Counted from the stretch's first letter, positions 8,211-17,417 are shown. The stretch is 64,000 nt of DNA from Rhodococcus rhodnii (GCA_000720375.1 JOAA01000006.1:248001-312000); one strand, 5' to 3'. Notes: a model not told the origin generated them from the letters alone. Program-made: numbers and translations.

Positions 8211-10010
8211 ATGAAGCGTTTCCGAAAGCGTTCAGCGACCGCGGTGGCGACTTTGGCGATCTCGGCGGTCGTCGCCGTCGGCCAACCGACAGTGGCCAGC
8301 GCGTGGGACAACGGAACGGCGAACACCCCGCCGATGGGGTGGAACAGCTACGACGCGTTCAACTGGAGCGTCACCGAGGCGGACGTCAAGGCGAACGCCG
8401 ACTACATGCGGACCAACCTGAGGCAGCACGGCTGGCAGTACATCGTCATCGACTGGGCTTGGTACTATCCAGGCCAGCACAACAGCAGCCCCAATCAGGA
8501 CGGCAACCTCAACCCTCGGCTGCGGATGGACGCCAACGGCCGTCTGCTGCCAGACACCACACGTTTTCCGTCAGCGGCTGGCACCAACGGCTTCAAACCG
8601 CTGGCTGACTACGTTCACGCGCAAGGTCTCAAGTTCGGCGTACACCTGATGCGCGGGATCCCCCGCCAGGCGGTGGCCGACAACGTGCCGATCCTCGGCA
8701 CCGACTGCCGTGCCAACCAGATCAACAACAACACCACTGCGGCATGGCTGAACCTCATGTGGGGCTTGAACATGAGCCAACCGTGCGCGCAGGCGTACCT
8801 CGACTCGGTGTTCCAGCTGCTGGCCAGTTGGGGCGTGGACTACGTCAAGGTCGACGACATCGCTGCCCCGACGTACCGGCAAGCCGAGGTCGAGGGCTAC
8901 CGACTGGCCATCCAGCGCAGCGGGCGGCCGATGGTGCTCAGCCTCTCCCCCGGCCCCACGCCACTCTCGGCCGGATCGCACGTGCAGAACAACGCCCACA
9001 TGTGGCGCATCGTCAACGATCTGTGGGACGACTGGCCTGGCCTGAACGCGCTGTTCGACCAACTTCGGAACTGGACGCCGTACCGGGCGCAGGGCGCGTA
9101 CCCCGACCCGGACATGATCCCCATAGGACGGTTGTCGAAGTTCGGTCCTGTTGGTGCGCCTCGCTATTCCAATCTGACTCCTGACGAGCAACGCACCCTG
9201 ATGACACTGTGGACGATCAATCGCTCGCCACTGATGTGGGGTGGCAACCTCGTCGAGAACCGCCCATCCGACCTGGCGTTGATGACCAACGCCGCGGTGA
9301 TGGCCGTTGATCAGAACAGCACCAACAACCGCCAGATCGTCGGCGGCGCGCGTCAGGCGTGGGCGGCCGACATACCGGGCAGCAACGACAAGTACGTCGC
9401 GTTGTTCAACCGCGATGGCTCGGCCGGGAATGTCTCCCTCAGCCTCGCCGCCCTCGGCATCGGCTCGGCAACGGTGACGGATCTGTGGTCTGGAGCCGAC
9501 ATCGGCACCGTCAACGGAACGCTCACCAGGTCGATCCCGGCGCACGGCGCTGGACTGTACCGGCTTTCGCCGACCAGCAGTGCCACCGCGGACACCCTCA
9601 CCGCCCGGCACAGCGGCAAACTTCTGGACGTCTTCAACCTCTCCGCCGACGACGGCGCGGATGTGGTCCAGTGGGCGGCCAATGGGCAGAACAACCAACG
9701 GTGGGACTTCCGTGACGCCGGCGACGGCTACTACAACGTCGTGAACGTCAACAGCGGTAAATGCCTTGATGTGGACGGCGGCACCGGCGCCATCGCCGAC
9801 GGTGTCCGGATCACGCAGTGGACGTGCCATACCGACGCGAACCAGCAGTGGCGGCTTCAGGACACCGGCAACGGTGATCTTCAGCTGATCGCCCGGCACA
9901 GCGGCAAATGCCTCACCATCCAGAACGCCGCGACCACGGACGGAGCGCCGGCTGTGCAGATGACGTGCGGCACCGGCACCAACCAGCAGTGGCAGCGCGC
10001 CCGCGCCTGA
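8211..10010 (+). CDS. Secreted GH27 enzyme with ricin-type CBM13 (alpha-galactosidase or beta-L-arabinopyranosidase)
   Basis: This is a 599-residue protein: signal peptide 1-31, GH27 barrel about 32-430, then a ricin B-type lectin (about 460-599; three LLDVFN/CLDVDG/CLTIQN-type repeats with QW motifs). The catalytic nucleophile is the Asp in YVKVDD (about 214-217) and the acid/base lies in NDLWDDW near 272. The substrate-binding motif that usually reads IDDCW in alpha-galactosidases is IDWAW near residue 80, so the acidic pair that binds galactose hydroxyls is altered. A Streptomyces GH27-CBM13 enzyme is known to be a beta-L-arabinopyranosidase, and the arabinoside-rich neighbourhood favours that activity; this is inference. 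ATG 8211 follows GGAGA. It is 17 nt after the GH43 gene and followed by two strong hairpins. Confidence 0.88.
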   Translation: MKRFRKRSATAVATLAISAVVAVGQPTVASAWDNGTANTPPMGWNSYDAFNWSVTEADVKANADYMRTNLRQHGWQYIVIDWAWYYPGQHNSSPNQDGNLNPRLRMDANGRLLPDTTRFPSAAGTNGFKPLADYVHAQGLKFGVHLMRGIPRQAVADNVPILGTDCRANQINNNTTAAWLNLMWGLNMSQPCAQAYLDSVFQLLASWGVDYVKVDDIAAPTYRQAEVEGYRLAIQRSGRPMVLSLSPGPTPLSAGSHVQNNAHMWRIVNDLWDDWPGLNALFDQLRNWTPYRAQGAYPDPDMIPIGRLSKFGPVGAPRYSNLTPDEQRTLMTLWTINRSPLMWGGNLVENRPSDLALMTNAAVMAVDQNSTNNRQIVGGARQAWAADIPGSNDKYVALFNRDGSAGNVSLSLAALGIGSATVTDLWSGADIGTVNGTLTRSIPAHGAGLYRLSPTSSATADTLTARHSGKLLDVFNLSADDGADVVQWAANGQNNQRWDFRDAGDGYYNVVNVNSGKCLDVDGGTGAIADGVRITQWTCHTDANQQWRLQDTGNGDLQLIARHSGKCLTIQNAATTDGAPAVQMTCGTGTNQQWQRARA

Positions 10011-10046
10011 CATGGATCAACCCAAGTGGAGGCGCGCCTGGTGGCC

Positions 10047-10120
10047 GTCGGCGCGATTTCATGTGGAGTAGCGCCGGCGGCAGGAGCCAGGCTGGGCACT
10101 CCACACCAAATCGCGCCGAC
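10047..10120. terminator. Large inverted repeat between convergent genes
   Basis: Arms at 10047-10069 and 10098-10120 (GTCGGCGCGATTT, then TGTGGAGT) pair over 23 positions with two mismatches around a 28-nt loop. It lies between the 3' ends of the GH27 and minus-strand GH43 genes, so it is probably a bidirectional terminator. There is no T-run. Confidence 0.6.
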
Positions 10121-10129
10121 CCTGCACAG

Positions 10130-10170
10130 CATCCGCCGCTGAAAGGTGGCCCACCTACCAGCGGCGGATG
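10130..10170. terminator. Second hairpin downstream of convergent genes
   Basis: CATCCGCCGCTG (10130-10141) pairs perfectly with CAGCGGCGGATG (10159-10170). The loop contains an inner GGTGG/CCACC pairing. It abuts the stop codon of the minus-strand GH43 gene, which makes it that gene's likely terminator. Confidence 0.65.
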
Positions 10171-10175
10171 GTGCA

Positions 10176-11243
10176 CTACGAAGCAGGTTCGCCGGATGGC
10201 GAGGCCAGCCGTGTTCCCAGTGCCACCGGGATGCCGAAGTTCGGTGTTCCATCGGCGTTCCAGGTGATCTTCTGGGCGCGGGTGGAGCGGTTCATGTCGC
10301 AGCCGCCGTTGGCGGAACTGTTCGCGTGGTACACGATCCAGTCCTGCGTCCCGTCAGGCGACTTGAAGAACCCGTTGTGTCCAGGGCCGAACACCCCGTT
10401 GGCGTTGCTGCGCTGGAAGATCGGCTGACTGGACTTGATCCACGAGGACTGCTGCAGCGGGTCACCCCCGGTGTAGGTCAGGATTCCCAGCTTGTAGTCG
10501 GGAGTGGAACAGTGACTCGCGGAGAAGACGATGAAGGTCTTGCCGTTGCGCTGCAGGACTTCGGCGCCTTCGTTGACCGCACCGCCCACGGTCTCCCAGC
10601 CGTAGGTCGGGCTGGACAGGATGCGCCTCGTCCCGCTGGCCGTCCACGGGTTGGACAGCGGGCGGATGAAGTTGGGCTGGGATCCGTTGTAGAACGTGCC
10701 GAGCAGGTAGAGCTTGCCGTTCAGCTGCAGGATGCTCGGGTCGAGCTCCCATGTGTTGTCCTGCTGGGGATCCAGCATGTCCGCCTTGAAGCTGTACGGT
10801 CCCATGGGATCGGTCCCGGCGCTCTCCAACACGTGGATACGTTGGCTGCCAAGGTTGAACGGTATCCGGCCGGCCGTGTAGTAGAAGTACCACCGTTTGC
10901 CGTTCGGCCCGTCCAGCAGGTGGAACTCCGGCGCCCACATCGTCCCGGCTCCGTTCGGCCGGGTGAGGTTGAAGATGACCGTCTCCGGTGCGGTCGCCAG
11001 CCCGCCCAGCGTGCGCGACCTGCGCATGGTGATCGTCGAGTTCCATGTGGTGGCGGCAAGGTAGTAGTAACCGTTGTAGTACTGGAGCCACGGGTCAGGC
11101 CCGTTGCGGTCCAACGGATTTGTGAACGTGGCCGCGGCACGGGCCTGCCCGACCGGAACCAAGGTGATCAGCGCGGCCACCATGCACACCGCCATCAGCC
11201 ACGTGGTCCACCGCGATCGCTTCGCCGAAACAGGACACATCAT
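10176..11243 (-). CDS. Secreted GH43 arabinofuranosidase-like enzyme
   Basis: This is a 355-residue protein with a 36-residue signal peptide (ending GQARAAA) and a single GH43 five-bladed propeller. Catalytic residues are recognisable: the Asp base in NPLDRNGPDPW, an ELDPS transition-state stabiliser, and the Glu acid in NEGAEVL. There is no binding module. The closest type I recall is the exo-1,5-alpha-L-arabinofuranosidase of Streptomyces, consistent with arabinan trimming after the GH43-CBM42 enzyme, but the subfamily is not certain. Two ATGs are adjacent (11243 and 11240), with GAGGG a few nt upstream. It lies 167 nt downstream of the LacI gene on the same strand and may be co-transcribed with it. 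Confidence 0.85.
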   Translation of the reverse strand: MMCPVSAKRSRWTTWLMAVCMVAALITLVPVGQARAAATFTNPLDRNGPDPWLQYYNGYYYLAATTWNSTITMRRSRTLGGLATAPETVIFNLTRPNGAGTMWAPEFHLLDGPNGKRWYFYYTAGRIPFNLGSQRIHVLESAGTDPMGPYSFKADMLDPQQDNTWELDPSILQLNGKLYLLGTFYNGSQPNFIRPLSNPWTASGTRRILSSPTYGWETVGGAVNEGAEVLQRNGKTFIVFSASHCSTPDYKLGILTYTGGDPLQQSSWIKSSQPIFQRSNANGVFGPGHNGFFKSPDGTQDWIVYHANSSANGGCDMNRSTRAQKITWNADGTPNFGIPVALGTRLASPSGEPAS

Positions 11244-11410
11244 CGAGCCCTCATTTCTTCCAAGCAGAAGGGGAAAGAGGGGCGCCCGCCGACCACGCTA
11301 CAACGAATACGGCTCACCTGTACACAGGCAGGAACCAAGAAGCACCGATGTGGACGATGCCGACGTCGGGCAGTATTCCGTTGTCCTGAAAGGAATGTGC
11401 GATGGTCACT

Positions 11411-12427
11411 TCACCGGCCGCCGGAGGAGTCCCGGATCACCAGGCGACAGGGCAGGTGCCGGATGCCGGTGGCCTGCTCACCGCCGATGGCCGCGAACAG
11501 GTGCTGCGAGGCGATCGCCCCCAGCCGCTGCAAGTTCATGTCCACTGTGGTCAGTGGCGGGCTGGTCTCGGTGGAGAAGATCTCCCAGTTGTCGAAGCCG
11601 ACCAAGGCGATGTCGTCGGGAACCCGCACTCCCCGCGCCGCCAACGTCTCGGTGACACCGGCGGCCACCTGGTCGCTGCCGCAGAAGATCGCGTCCACGT
11701 CCGGGTCGTCGTTCAGTACGAACTCGGCCGCGTGCCTGCCCCAGCGTTGGGACCACTCACCGTAGCGGACTTGCCGGCCGGCCAGTGCCAACCCGGCGTC
11801 GTCGAGAAACTCGTTGAGGCCGTTGACGCGCTCCACGGTGGCGCGGTAGTCGACCGGCCCGGTGATGTGGGCGATCCTGCGGCGGCCGAGCGAGTAGAGG
11901 TGCTCCAGCGCCGTCTTCGCGCCACCACGGTCGTCCGGCAGGAAGGACAAGTCCTGCGGATCGGTCGATTCGGCGTACGCGTAGACCACCGGAACCGGCA
12001 CGTCCCGGCCGATCGACGGACGGCGGTTGCTGCTCTCCCCCACCACGATCAAGCCGGCCACCTGCTGGGCCAACAGGGTGCGCACGTAGTGCCGTTCCCT
12101 GATCGCGTCGCCACGGGCATCCGCGAGCAGTACGGAGATCTGGTTGTCGCCCAACGCGTTCTCCGCGCCCAGCAGTACCGGGATGCTGAACCGCCCGCCG
12201 CTGTCGCTGGTCAGCAGGCCGATGGTGCTGGTGTTGCCGGACACCAGGCTCCTGGCCAGCGCGTTGGGCCGGAAGGCGAGCTTCTCGGCCGCCTCGAGCA
12301 CCTTCGCCCGGGTCGCCGGGGCCACCTCGTCCCGGCCGTTGAGCGCTTTCGACGCGGTCGCGGGCGACACGCCGGCCAGCGCGGCCACGTCGGTCAGCGT
12401 CGGCGTTCCACTACCCCGTCTGGCCAT
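11411..12427 (-). CDS. LacI-family transcriptional repressor of the arabinoside locus
   Basis: This is a 338-residue protein with the standard LacI layout. The N-terminal helix-turn-helix reads TLTDVAALAGVSPATASKALNG with the hinge helix SLVSG near 60, followed by a periplasmic-binding-like effector domain (about 65-335). It is divergent from the GH127 operon with 130 nt between them. That gap holds a perfect 14-nt palindrome, CGAAAACGTTTTCG (12517-12530), right after a good promoter, so it probably represses GH127 and the ABC genes and perhaps itself. A near-identical operator precedes the 1337-residue hydrolase gene 14 kb away. The inducer is likely an L-arabinose derivative; this is inference. 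Start ATG 12427 follows GGAAAGG. Confidence 0.92.
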   Translation of the reverse strand: MARRGSGTPTLTDVAALAGVSPATASKALNGRDEVAPATRAKVLEAAEKLAFRPNALARSLVSGNTSTIGLLTSDSGGRFSIPVLLGAENALGDNQISVLLADARGDAIRERHYVRTLLAQQVAGLIVVGESSNRRPSIGRDVPVPVVYAYAESTDPQDLSFLPDDRGGAKTALEHLYSLGRRRIAHITGPVDYRATVERVNGLNEFLDDAGLALAGRQVRYGEWSQRWGRHAAEFVLNDDPDVDAIFCGSDQVAAGVTETLAARGVRVPDDIALVGFDNWEIFSTETSPPLTTVDMNLQRLGAIASQHLFAAIGGEQATGIRHLPCRLVIRDSSGGR

Positions 12428-12485
12428 CGAAACCTTTCCACGACTCGATTTCAGCCTCCGGCTCAGGATACGACATCGGCCGCTC

Positions 12486-12530
12486 TTGACAGTGCACCCG
12501 CCGCCCGCCTAGCGTTCGAAAACGTTTTCG
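12486..12530 (+). promoter_or_regulatory. Promoter and LacI operator of the GH127-ABC operon
   Basis: The -35 TTGACA (12486-12491), an 18-nt spacer and the -10 TAGCGT (12510-12515) are followed after 1 nt by the palindrome CGAAAACGTTTTCG (12517-12530). The palindrome would cover the transcription start. The same arrangement recurs on the minus strand at 26563-26608. Confidence 0.75.
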
Positions 12531-12557
12531 GTTTCTTTCGACCGAGGGGGACGTCCC

Positions 12558-14429
12558 GTGCCGCAGCCCATGGCCTGTCCGGTTCTTCCCACTACCAGCG
12601 CCCTGCGCCCGATCGTGATCGACGACGTTCGCCTGACCGGCGGTTTCTGGGGCAAGCGTCAGGAACGCAACGCGGACCGGACGATCGCGCACTGCCTGAC
12701 CTGGGCGCGCCGAGCCGGCTGGCTGGCGAATTTCACCGCGGCGATCGACGGCACGCTCCCGGCGGCACGACGTGGCCGCGAATTCTCCGACGCCGACGTG
12801 TACAAGGTGGCGGAGGCGATGGCATGGGAGGTCGGCCGCAGCGGCAACGTACGGCTGGACAAGGAGATACTCGATTTCGGTGAGCTGCTGGCCGCGGCAC
12901 AGCACCCCGACGGGTATCTCAACACCAAGTTCGACGCCGCGCGCTACACCGACCTGGAGTGGGGCCACGAGCTGTACTGCTACGGCCACCTCATCCAGGC
13001 CGGGGTGGCGAGGTTGCGCACGGCAGGCGAGGACGATCTCACCGCTGTGGCCATTCGCGCGGCCGACCACGTCTGCGCCGAGTTCGGACCAGGCGGGCGA
13101 GAGCGCGTGTGCGGGCACCCGGAGATCGAGATGGCACTGGTCGAGCTCTACCGGGCGACCGGCGAACACCGGTATCTGGAGCAGGCCCGGCTGTTCGTCG
13201 ACCGGCGAGGCACGCGGACGCTGGCCGACATCGAGTTCGGCCGTCAGTACTTCCAGGACGACGTGCCGATCAAACAGGCCGATGTGCTGCACGGGCACGC
13301 GGTCCGAGCGCTGTACCTGGCCTGCGGCGCGGTCGACGTCGCCGTGGAGACCGGTGACGACGAACTGCTCTGGGCGGTTGCGCGGCAGTGGGAGCAAACG
13401 CTTGCCAGCCGGACGTACATCACCGGCGGCATGGGGTCACGCCACCAGGATGAAGCCTTTGGCGAAGCGTTCGAACTGGCCCCCGATCGGGCCTATGCGG
13501 AAACATGTGCCGCCATCGCCTCGGTGATGCTGTCATGGCGGTTGTTGCTCGCCACCGGTGAGGCACGTTTCGCCGATCTGATCGAACGCACCCTGTTCAA
13601 CGCTGTCGCGGTCTCACCGGACGAGCACGGTACGTCGTTCTTCTACCGCAACACACTGCATCAGCGACGGCTGCCGGATGTTCCCGTCACGGACTCGGTA
13701 AGTCCGCGCGCCGCGGCTGGAATGCGGGCACCCTGGTACGACGTCTCCTGCTGCCCGACCAATATCGCGCGCACGCTGACGAGCCTCGGCGGGTACGTCG
13801 CCACGACCGATGTCGAAGGTGTGCAACTGCACCAGTTCATGGCCGCCGAGATCAAGACCGACGTGGCGGACCTGCACGTCCAGACCGACTATCCCCACGA
13901 CGGCAAGGTGACCGTGCACGTCCTGCGCACTGTCAGTCGTGAGTGGACATTGTCGATCCGGATCCCTTCCTGGGCGGTGGACGCGGCGATCAGCACCGCC
14001 GATTCCCGGCAGACCGTGGGTCCCGGATACACGAAAGTGCGCCGGCAATGGCAGGCCGGGGACCAGGTTGTGCTGGAGCTGCCGATGGCCGCCCGGTGGA
14101 CGTGGCCGGACCCCCGTATCGACGCCGTCCGCGGCTGTGTCGCGGCGGAGCGCGGCCCGTTGGTCTACTGCCTCGAGTCGGTGGATCAGCCGGACGCGGA
14201 TCTTGACACCTTGGCCGTACTGACGAGCCAGCCGCCCGAACCGTCGGGCGGGTTCACCCTGACAGCGCCCGCCCGATGGTCACGTCTGCCCGACCGATCC
14301 TGGCCGTACGGCAGCGCGATCACGCCGGCGGAGCTGGCCAGTACGGCTGTTTTCGTGCCGTACCACCTGTGGGGCAACCGAGGGCCCAGCACGATGCGGG
14401 TCTTCGTACCAGAGCATCCACCACAATGA
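12558..14429 (+). CDS. GH127 beta-L-arabinofuranosidase, cytoplasmic
   Basis: This 623-residue protein lacks a signal peptide. It has the GH127 (DUF1680) layout of an (alpha/alpha)6 barrel followed by beta-sandwich domains. The zinc/nucleophile set of the family prototype HypBA1 (a Glu-X-Cys pair and a Cys-Cys pair) is present as E315-T-C317 and C398-C399-P-T-N; C398 would be the catalytic thiol. It should cleave beta-L-arabinofuranosyl linkages from short imported arabino-oligosaccharides such as those of hydroxyproline-rich plant glycoproteins. GTG 12558 follows GAGGGGG (12544-12550); ATG 12570 is an alternative. Its stop lies immediately before the lipoprotein gene, so hydrolase and importer form one operon under the CGAAAA-type operator. 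Confidence 0.92.
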   Translation: MPQPMACPVLPTTSALRPIVIDDVRLTGGFWGKRQERNADRTIAHCLTWARRAGWLANFTAAIDGTLPAARRGREFSDADVYKVAEAMAWEVGRSGNVRLDKEILDFGELLAAAQHPDGYLNTKFDAARYTDLEWGHELYCYGHLIQAGVARLRTAGEDDLTAVAIRAADHVCAEFGPGGRERVCGHPEIEMALVELYRATGEHRYLEQARLFVDRRGTRTLADIEFGRQYFQDDVPIKQADVLHGHAVRALYLACGAVDVAVETGDDELLWAVARQWEQTLASRTYITGGMGSRHQDEAFGEAFELAPDRAYAETCAAIASVMLSWRLLLATGEARFADLIERTLFNAVAVSPDEHGTSFFYRNTLHQRRLPDVPVTDSVSPRAAAGMRAPWYDVSCCPTNIARTLTSLGGYVATTDVEGVQLHQFMAAEIKTDVADLHVQTDYPHDGKVTVHVLRTVSREWTLSIRIPSWAVDAAISTADSRQTVGPGYTKVRRQWQAGDQVVLELPMAARWTWPDPRIDAVRGCVAAERGPLVYCLESVDQPDADLDTLAVLTSQPPEPSGGFTLTAPARWSRLPDRSWPYGSAITPAELASTAVFVPYHLWGNRGPSTMRVFVPEHPPQ

Positions 14430-14440
14430 AAGGAGGAGCC

Positions 14441-15712
14441 GTGCGGACCGGATGGCAACGGTGCTTGGCCGCACTGGCGGTCTTCGGCCTGGGAATGTCC
14501 ACTGTGGCATGTGAGGGCGGTTCGACGGAAGGTGGTGGCGCGACCGGTCAGACGCTCTCGATCTGGACGAGGGCGGCGACCGAGGCGCAGACCCGTTCCT
14601 TCGTGGAGGCGTACAACAAGCTCGGCCGCAACACAGTCGAGCTCACCGTGGTGCCCAACGACAGCTACCTGCAACAGGTCTCGACCGCGGCAGGCGGGCG
14701 CAATCTGCCCGATCTGCTCGGCGCGGACGTCGTCTACGCGCCGAACTTCATCAAACAGGGCTTCTTCCAGGACATCTCCGACAGCGTGAAGGCGTTGCCG
14801 TTCGCGGGGGCGCTCGCCAAGTCGCATGTGGACGCCACGACCGAGTCAGGGAAGACGTACGCGGTTCCGCACACGCTGGACGTCTCCGCGGTGTTCTACA
14901 ACAAGGTCCTCTACCGCAAGGCAGGGCTCGATCCGGAGAAGCCACCGGCGACCTTGACCGAGATGGCCGAGCACGCGACCAAGATCCAGCAACTGGGCAA
15001 CGGCGTGAGCGGTTCGTACTTCGGCGGGAACTGCCCGGGATGCGCGTTGTTCACGATGTGGCCGTCGATCTGGGCCGACGGCGGCGAAGTGCTGTCCGAC
15101 GACGGCACGAAGGCACTGCTGGACGGCCCGCAGGCCAAGGCGGTCTTCGAGGTGTACCGCAAGATGGCGGCCGGCGGCGTTGTGCCGCAAGGTGTCCGCC
15201 AGGAGAACGGCAACACGTGGGTCTCCACGTTCGGCACCGGGAAGATCGGCGTCGGCCCGATGGGGTCGACCATGCTGCGGTTGATGACCGAAGGGCCGGA
15301 CCTGGAGATCGGTGTCGCGCCGATCCGGGGCCTGAACGGGACCGAGTCCACGTTCGTCGGCGGCGATGTCATCGGGGTGTCATCCACGACCAAGAAGACC
15401 GCTGCGGCATGGGATTTCATCTCGTGGACGCTGTCCGACCAAGCGCAGCTGGACGTCCTGGCGGCCCGAGGTGACGTGCTGGCCCGCACCGATCTCACCG
15501 ACCGAGCACCCGCGGACAAGCGGGTCGCCGTGTTCAACGACGTCGTGCAGAAGGGACGGACGCCCAAGGCGGTCAACTTCGGAGCCACGTTCAACGACCC
15601 ACAAGGACCATGGTTGGCGATGATCCGAGGGGCGCTCTTCGGCCCGGACCTGACGAGCGCCTTGCGGGACAACAACCCGAAGGTCACCGCGTTGCTGTCT
15701 GGTAAGTCCTGA
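14441..15712 (+). CDS. ABC transporter sugar-binding lipoprotein (CUT1)
   Basis: This 423-residue protein begins with a lipoprotein signal (lipobox STVAC, the cysteine near residue 24) and then an extracellular solute-binding fold (SIWTRAATEAQTRSFVEAYN, typical of family 1 sugar-binding proteins). GTG 14441 is preferred because AAAGGAGGA (14429-14437) precedes it at good spacing; ATG 14426 would place that Shine-Dalgarno inside the gene. It should capture oligosaccharides released by the secreted GH43/GH27 enzymes and deliver them to the two permeases that follow. Substrate is inferred from operon context with the GH127 enzyme. Confidence 0.9.
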   Translation: MRTGWQRCLAALAVFGLGMSTVACEGGSTEGGGATGQTLSIWTRAATEAQTRSFVEAYNKLGRNTVELTVVPNDSYLQQVSTAAGGRNLPDLLGADVVYAPNFIKQGFFQDISDSVKALPFAGALAKSHVDATTESGKTYAVPHTLDVSAVFYNKVLYRKAGLDPEKPPATLTEMAEHATKIQQLGNGVSGSYFGGNCPGCALFTMWPSIWADGGEVLSDDGTKALLDGPQAKAVFEVYRKMAAGGVVPQGVRQENGNTWVSTFGTGKIGVGPMGSTMLRLMTEGPDLEIGVAPIRGLNGTESTFVGGDVIGVSSTTKKTAAAWDFISWTLSDQAQLDVLAARGDVLARTDLTDRAPADKRVAVFNDVVQKGRTPKAVNFGATFNDPQGPWLAMIRGALFGPDLTSALRDNNPKVTALLSGKS

Positions 15713-15715
15713 CAC

Positions 15716-16591
15716 GTGCGCGTGCTCCGGCGGGACGCCGGCGTCGGCTGGGTGCTGTCGCTGCCCGCGGCGCTCGTCGTCGGCGTCTTCTTCCTGATCC
15801 CGCTCGGCCTGGCCGTGTGGATGTCGCTGAACGAGTGGCCGCTGCTCGGTGAGCCCACGTTCACCGGCGCGGACAACTACACCGCGATCGCGGACGACGA
15901 GCTGTTCACGTCCGCGATCTGGTTCACGGTGAAGTACACCGTGATCACCACGGTCGTGCTGTTCGTGATCGCGTTCGGCATGGCGTTGCTGGTGCAGCAC
16001 TCCCGGCCGGGCGTGGGACTGATGCGCACGGCGTACTTCCTGCCTGCCGCCGTCGGCCTGGCGGCGGCAAGCCTGTTGTGGTTCGCGTTGTACAGCAACG
16101 ACGTCGGCCCGCTGAGCGATGTGCTGATCTGGCTGGGCGTGGTGGACCAGCCGGTGCAATGGCTGGACACACCGGACAGCGCGCTGTGGTCGACCGTGGC
16201 GATGGTGACGTGGCGGTTCGCCGGGTTCCAGATGCTGATCCTGATGACGGGCCTGCAGGCGATCCCGGTCGACGTCTACGAGGCGGCGCGGATCGACGGT
16301 GCCGGGTGGTGGCGGACAATGCGCTCGATCACGTTGCCGTTGATGCGTCCCACCATCGCACTGCTCCTGGTGCTGTCGGTCACCGGTTCGCTGCTCGCGT
16401 TCGAGCAGTTCTATCTGCTGACCGGCGGCGGACCGGACAACTCCACGGTCACTGTCGTGATGGTGTTGTACCGGCAGGCATTCCGGCTGCTGGACCTCGG
16501 CGTGGCGGCGGCCATGTCGGTGGTCGTCCTGATCGCGCTGATCGCCGGGAACGTGCTCCAACTGTCCATTGTGCGCAAGGGTGGGGAGTGA
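15716..16591 (+). CDS. ABC transporter permease, MalF type
   Basis: This is a 291-residue integral membrane protein with about six helices and the cytoplasmic EAA loop (EAARIDGAGWWRTMRSITLP) that contacts the ATPase. It starts at GTG 15716, 3 nt after the binding-protein stop. It pairs with the next gene as the heterodimeric channel. No ATPase gene is present in the operon. In actinobacteria such CUT1 importers commonly share a multi-task ATPase (MsiK) encoded elsewhere. Confidence 0.92.
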   Translation: MRVLRRDAGVGWVLSLPAALVVGVFFLIPLGLAVWMSLNEWPLLGEPTFTGADNYTAIADDELFTSAIWFTVKYTVITTVVLFVIAFGMALLVQHSRPGVGLMRTAYFLPAAVGLAAASLLWFALYSNDVGPLSDVLIWLGVVDQPVQWLDTPDSALWSTVAMVTWRFAGFQMLILMTGLQAIPVDVYEAARIDGAGWWRTMRSITLPLMRPTIALLLVLSVTGSLLAFEQFYLLTGGGPDNSTVTVVMVLYRQAFRLLDLGVAAAMSVVVLIALIAGNVLQLSIVRKGGE

Positions 16592-16592
16592 G

Positions 16593-17417
16593 ATGCGCCT
16601 GGTGGTCCGGATCCGGCACGCGGCACATCTGACCACCGGCCTCGCGCTGGCGATCCTGTTCGTGTTCCCCCTGGTGTGGACGGCGTGGTCGTCGGTGACC
16701 GGACCGCGGGCGACAGGGGGTTCCGGCGGTGTGGGCGGCGAGAACTACCAACGATTGTTCGACTACGGTGCGGGATTGGGAACGTATCTGGTCAACAGTG
16801 CGGCTGTCGCTGTGATGACCGTGGTCGGCACCCTGTTCGTGTCCATGTTGGCGGGATATGCGTTGGCCCGGTTCCGTTTTCCCGGCCGGACCGCGTTGTT
16901 CCTCGCCACGTTGGCGATCATGATGGTGCCGTATCCGACGATCCTGATCCCGCTGTACGTCCTGCTCGGCTCGCTGGGGCTGCAGAACTCCTTGCCGGGG
17001 CTGGCGATCGTGCTGGTGATGTTCCAGCTTCCGTTCGCGTTGTTCATGATGCGCAACTCGTTCGAGGCCGTGCCACGAGAACTCGACGAGGCCGCACTGG
17101 TCGACGGCTGCGGGCCGCTGCGGGTGCTGTGGTCGGTGCTGCTTCCCGCCGTGGTGCCAGGCATGGTCACGGTTGGCTTGTTCGCGTTCTTGGCCTCGTG
17201 GAACGAGTTCATCGCGCCGCTGATCTTTCTGTCCGACGGCGACAAGTTCACGTTGCCCACTGCTCTGGCCGCGATGCGTTCCGGCAACTTCGGGGCCATC
17301 GACTACGGGGCGCTGCAAGCCGGGATCGTGGTGTCGGCGATCCCGTGCATGATCCTTTTCATGCTGCTGCAACGGCATTACGTCCGCGGCTTCAGCTCAG
17401 GCGCGCTGAAGGGCTGA
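16593..17417 (+). CDS. ABC transporter permease, MalG type
   Basis: This 274-residue protein has about six transmembrane helices and the EAA motif ELDEAALVDGCGPLRVLWSV. ATG 16593 is chosen because GGGGAG lies just upstream and the previous gene stops at 16591. It is the last gene of the GH127-importer operon. A 302-nt gene-poor stretch follows. Confidence 0.92.
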   Translation: MRLVVRIRHAAHLTTGLALAILFVFPLVWTAWSSVTGPRATGGSGGVGGENYQRLFDYGAGLGTYLVNSAAVAVMTVVGTLFVSMLAGYALARFRFPGRTALFLATLAIMMVPYPTILIPLYVLLGSLGLQNSLPGLAIVLVMFQLPFALFMMRNSFEAVPRELDEAALVDGCGPLRVLWSVLLPAVVPGMVTVGLFAFLASWNEFIAPLIFLSDGDKFTLPTALAAMRSGNFGAIDYGALQAGIVVSAIPCMILFMLLQRHYVRGFSSGALKG

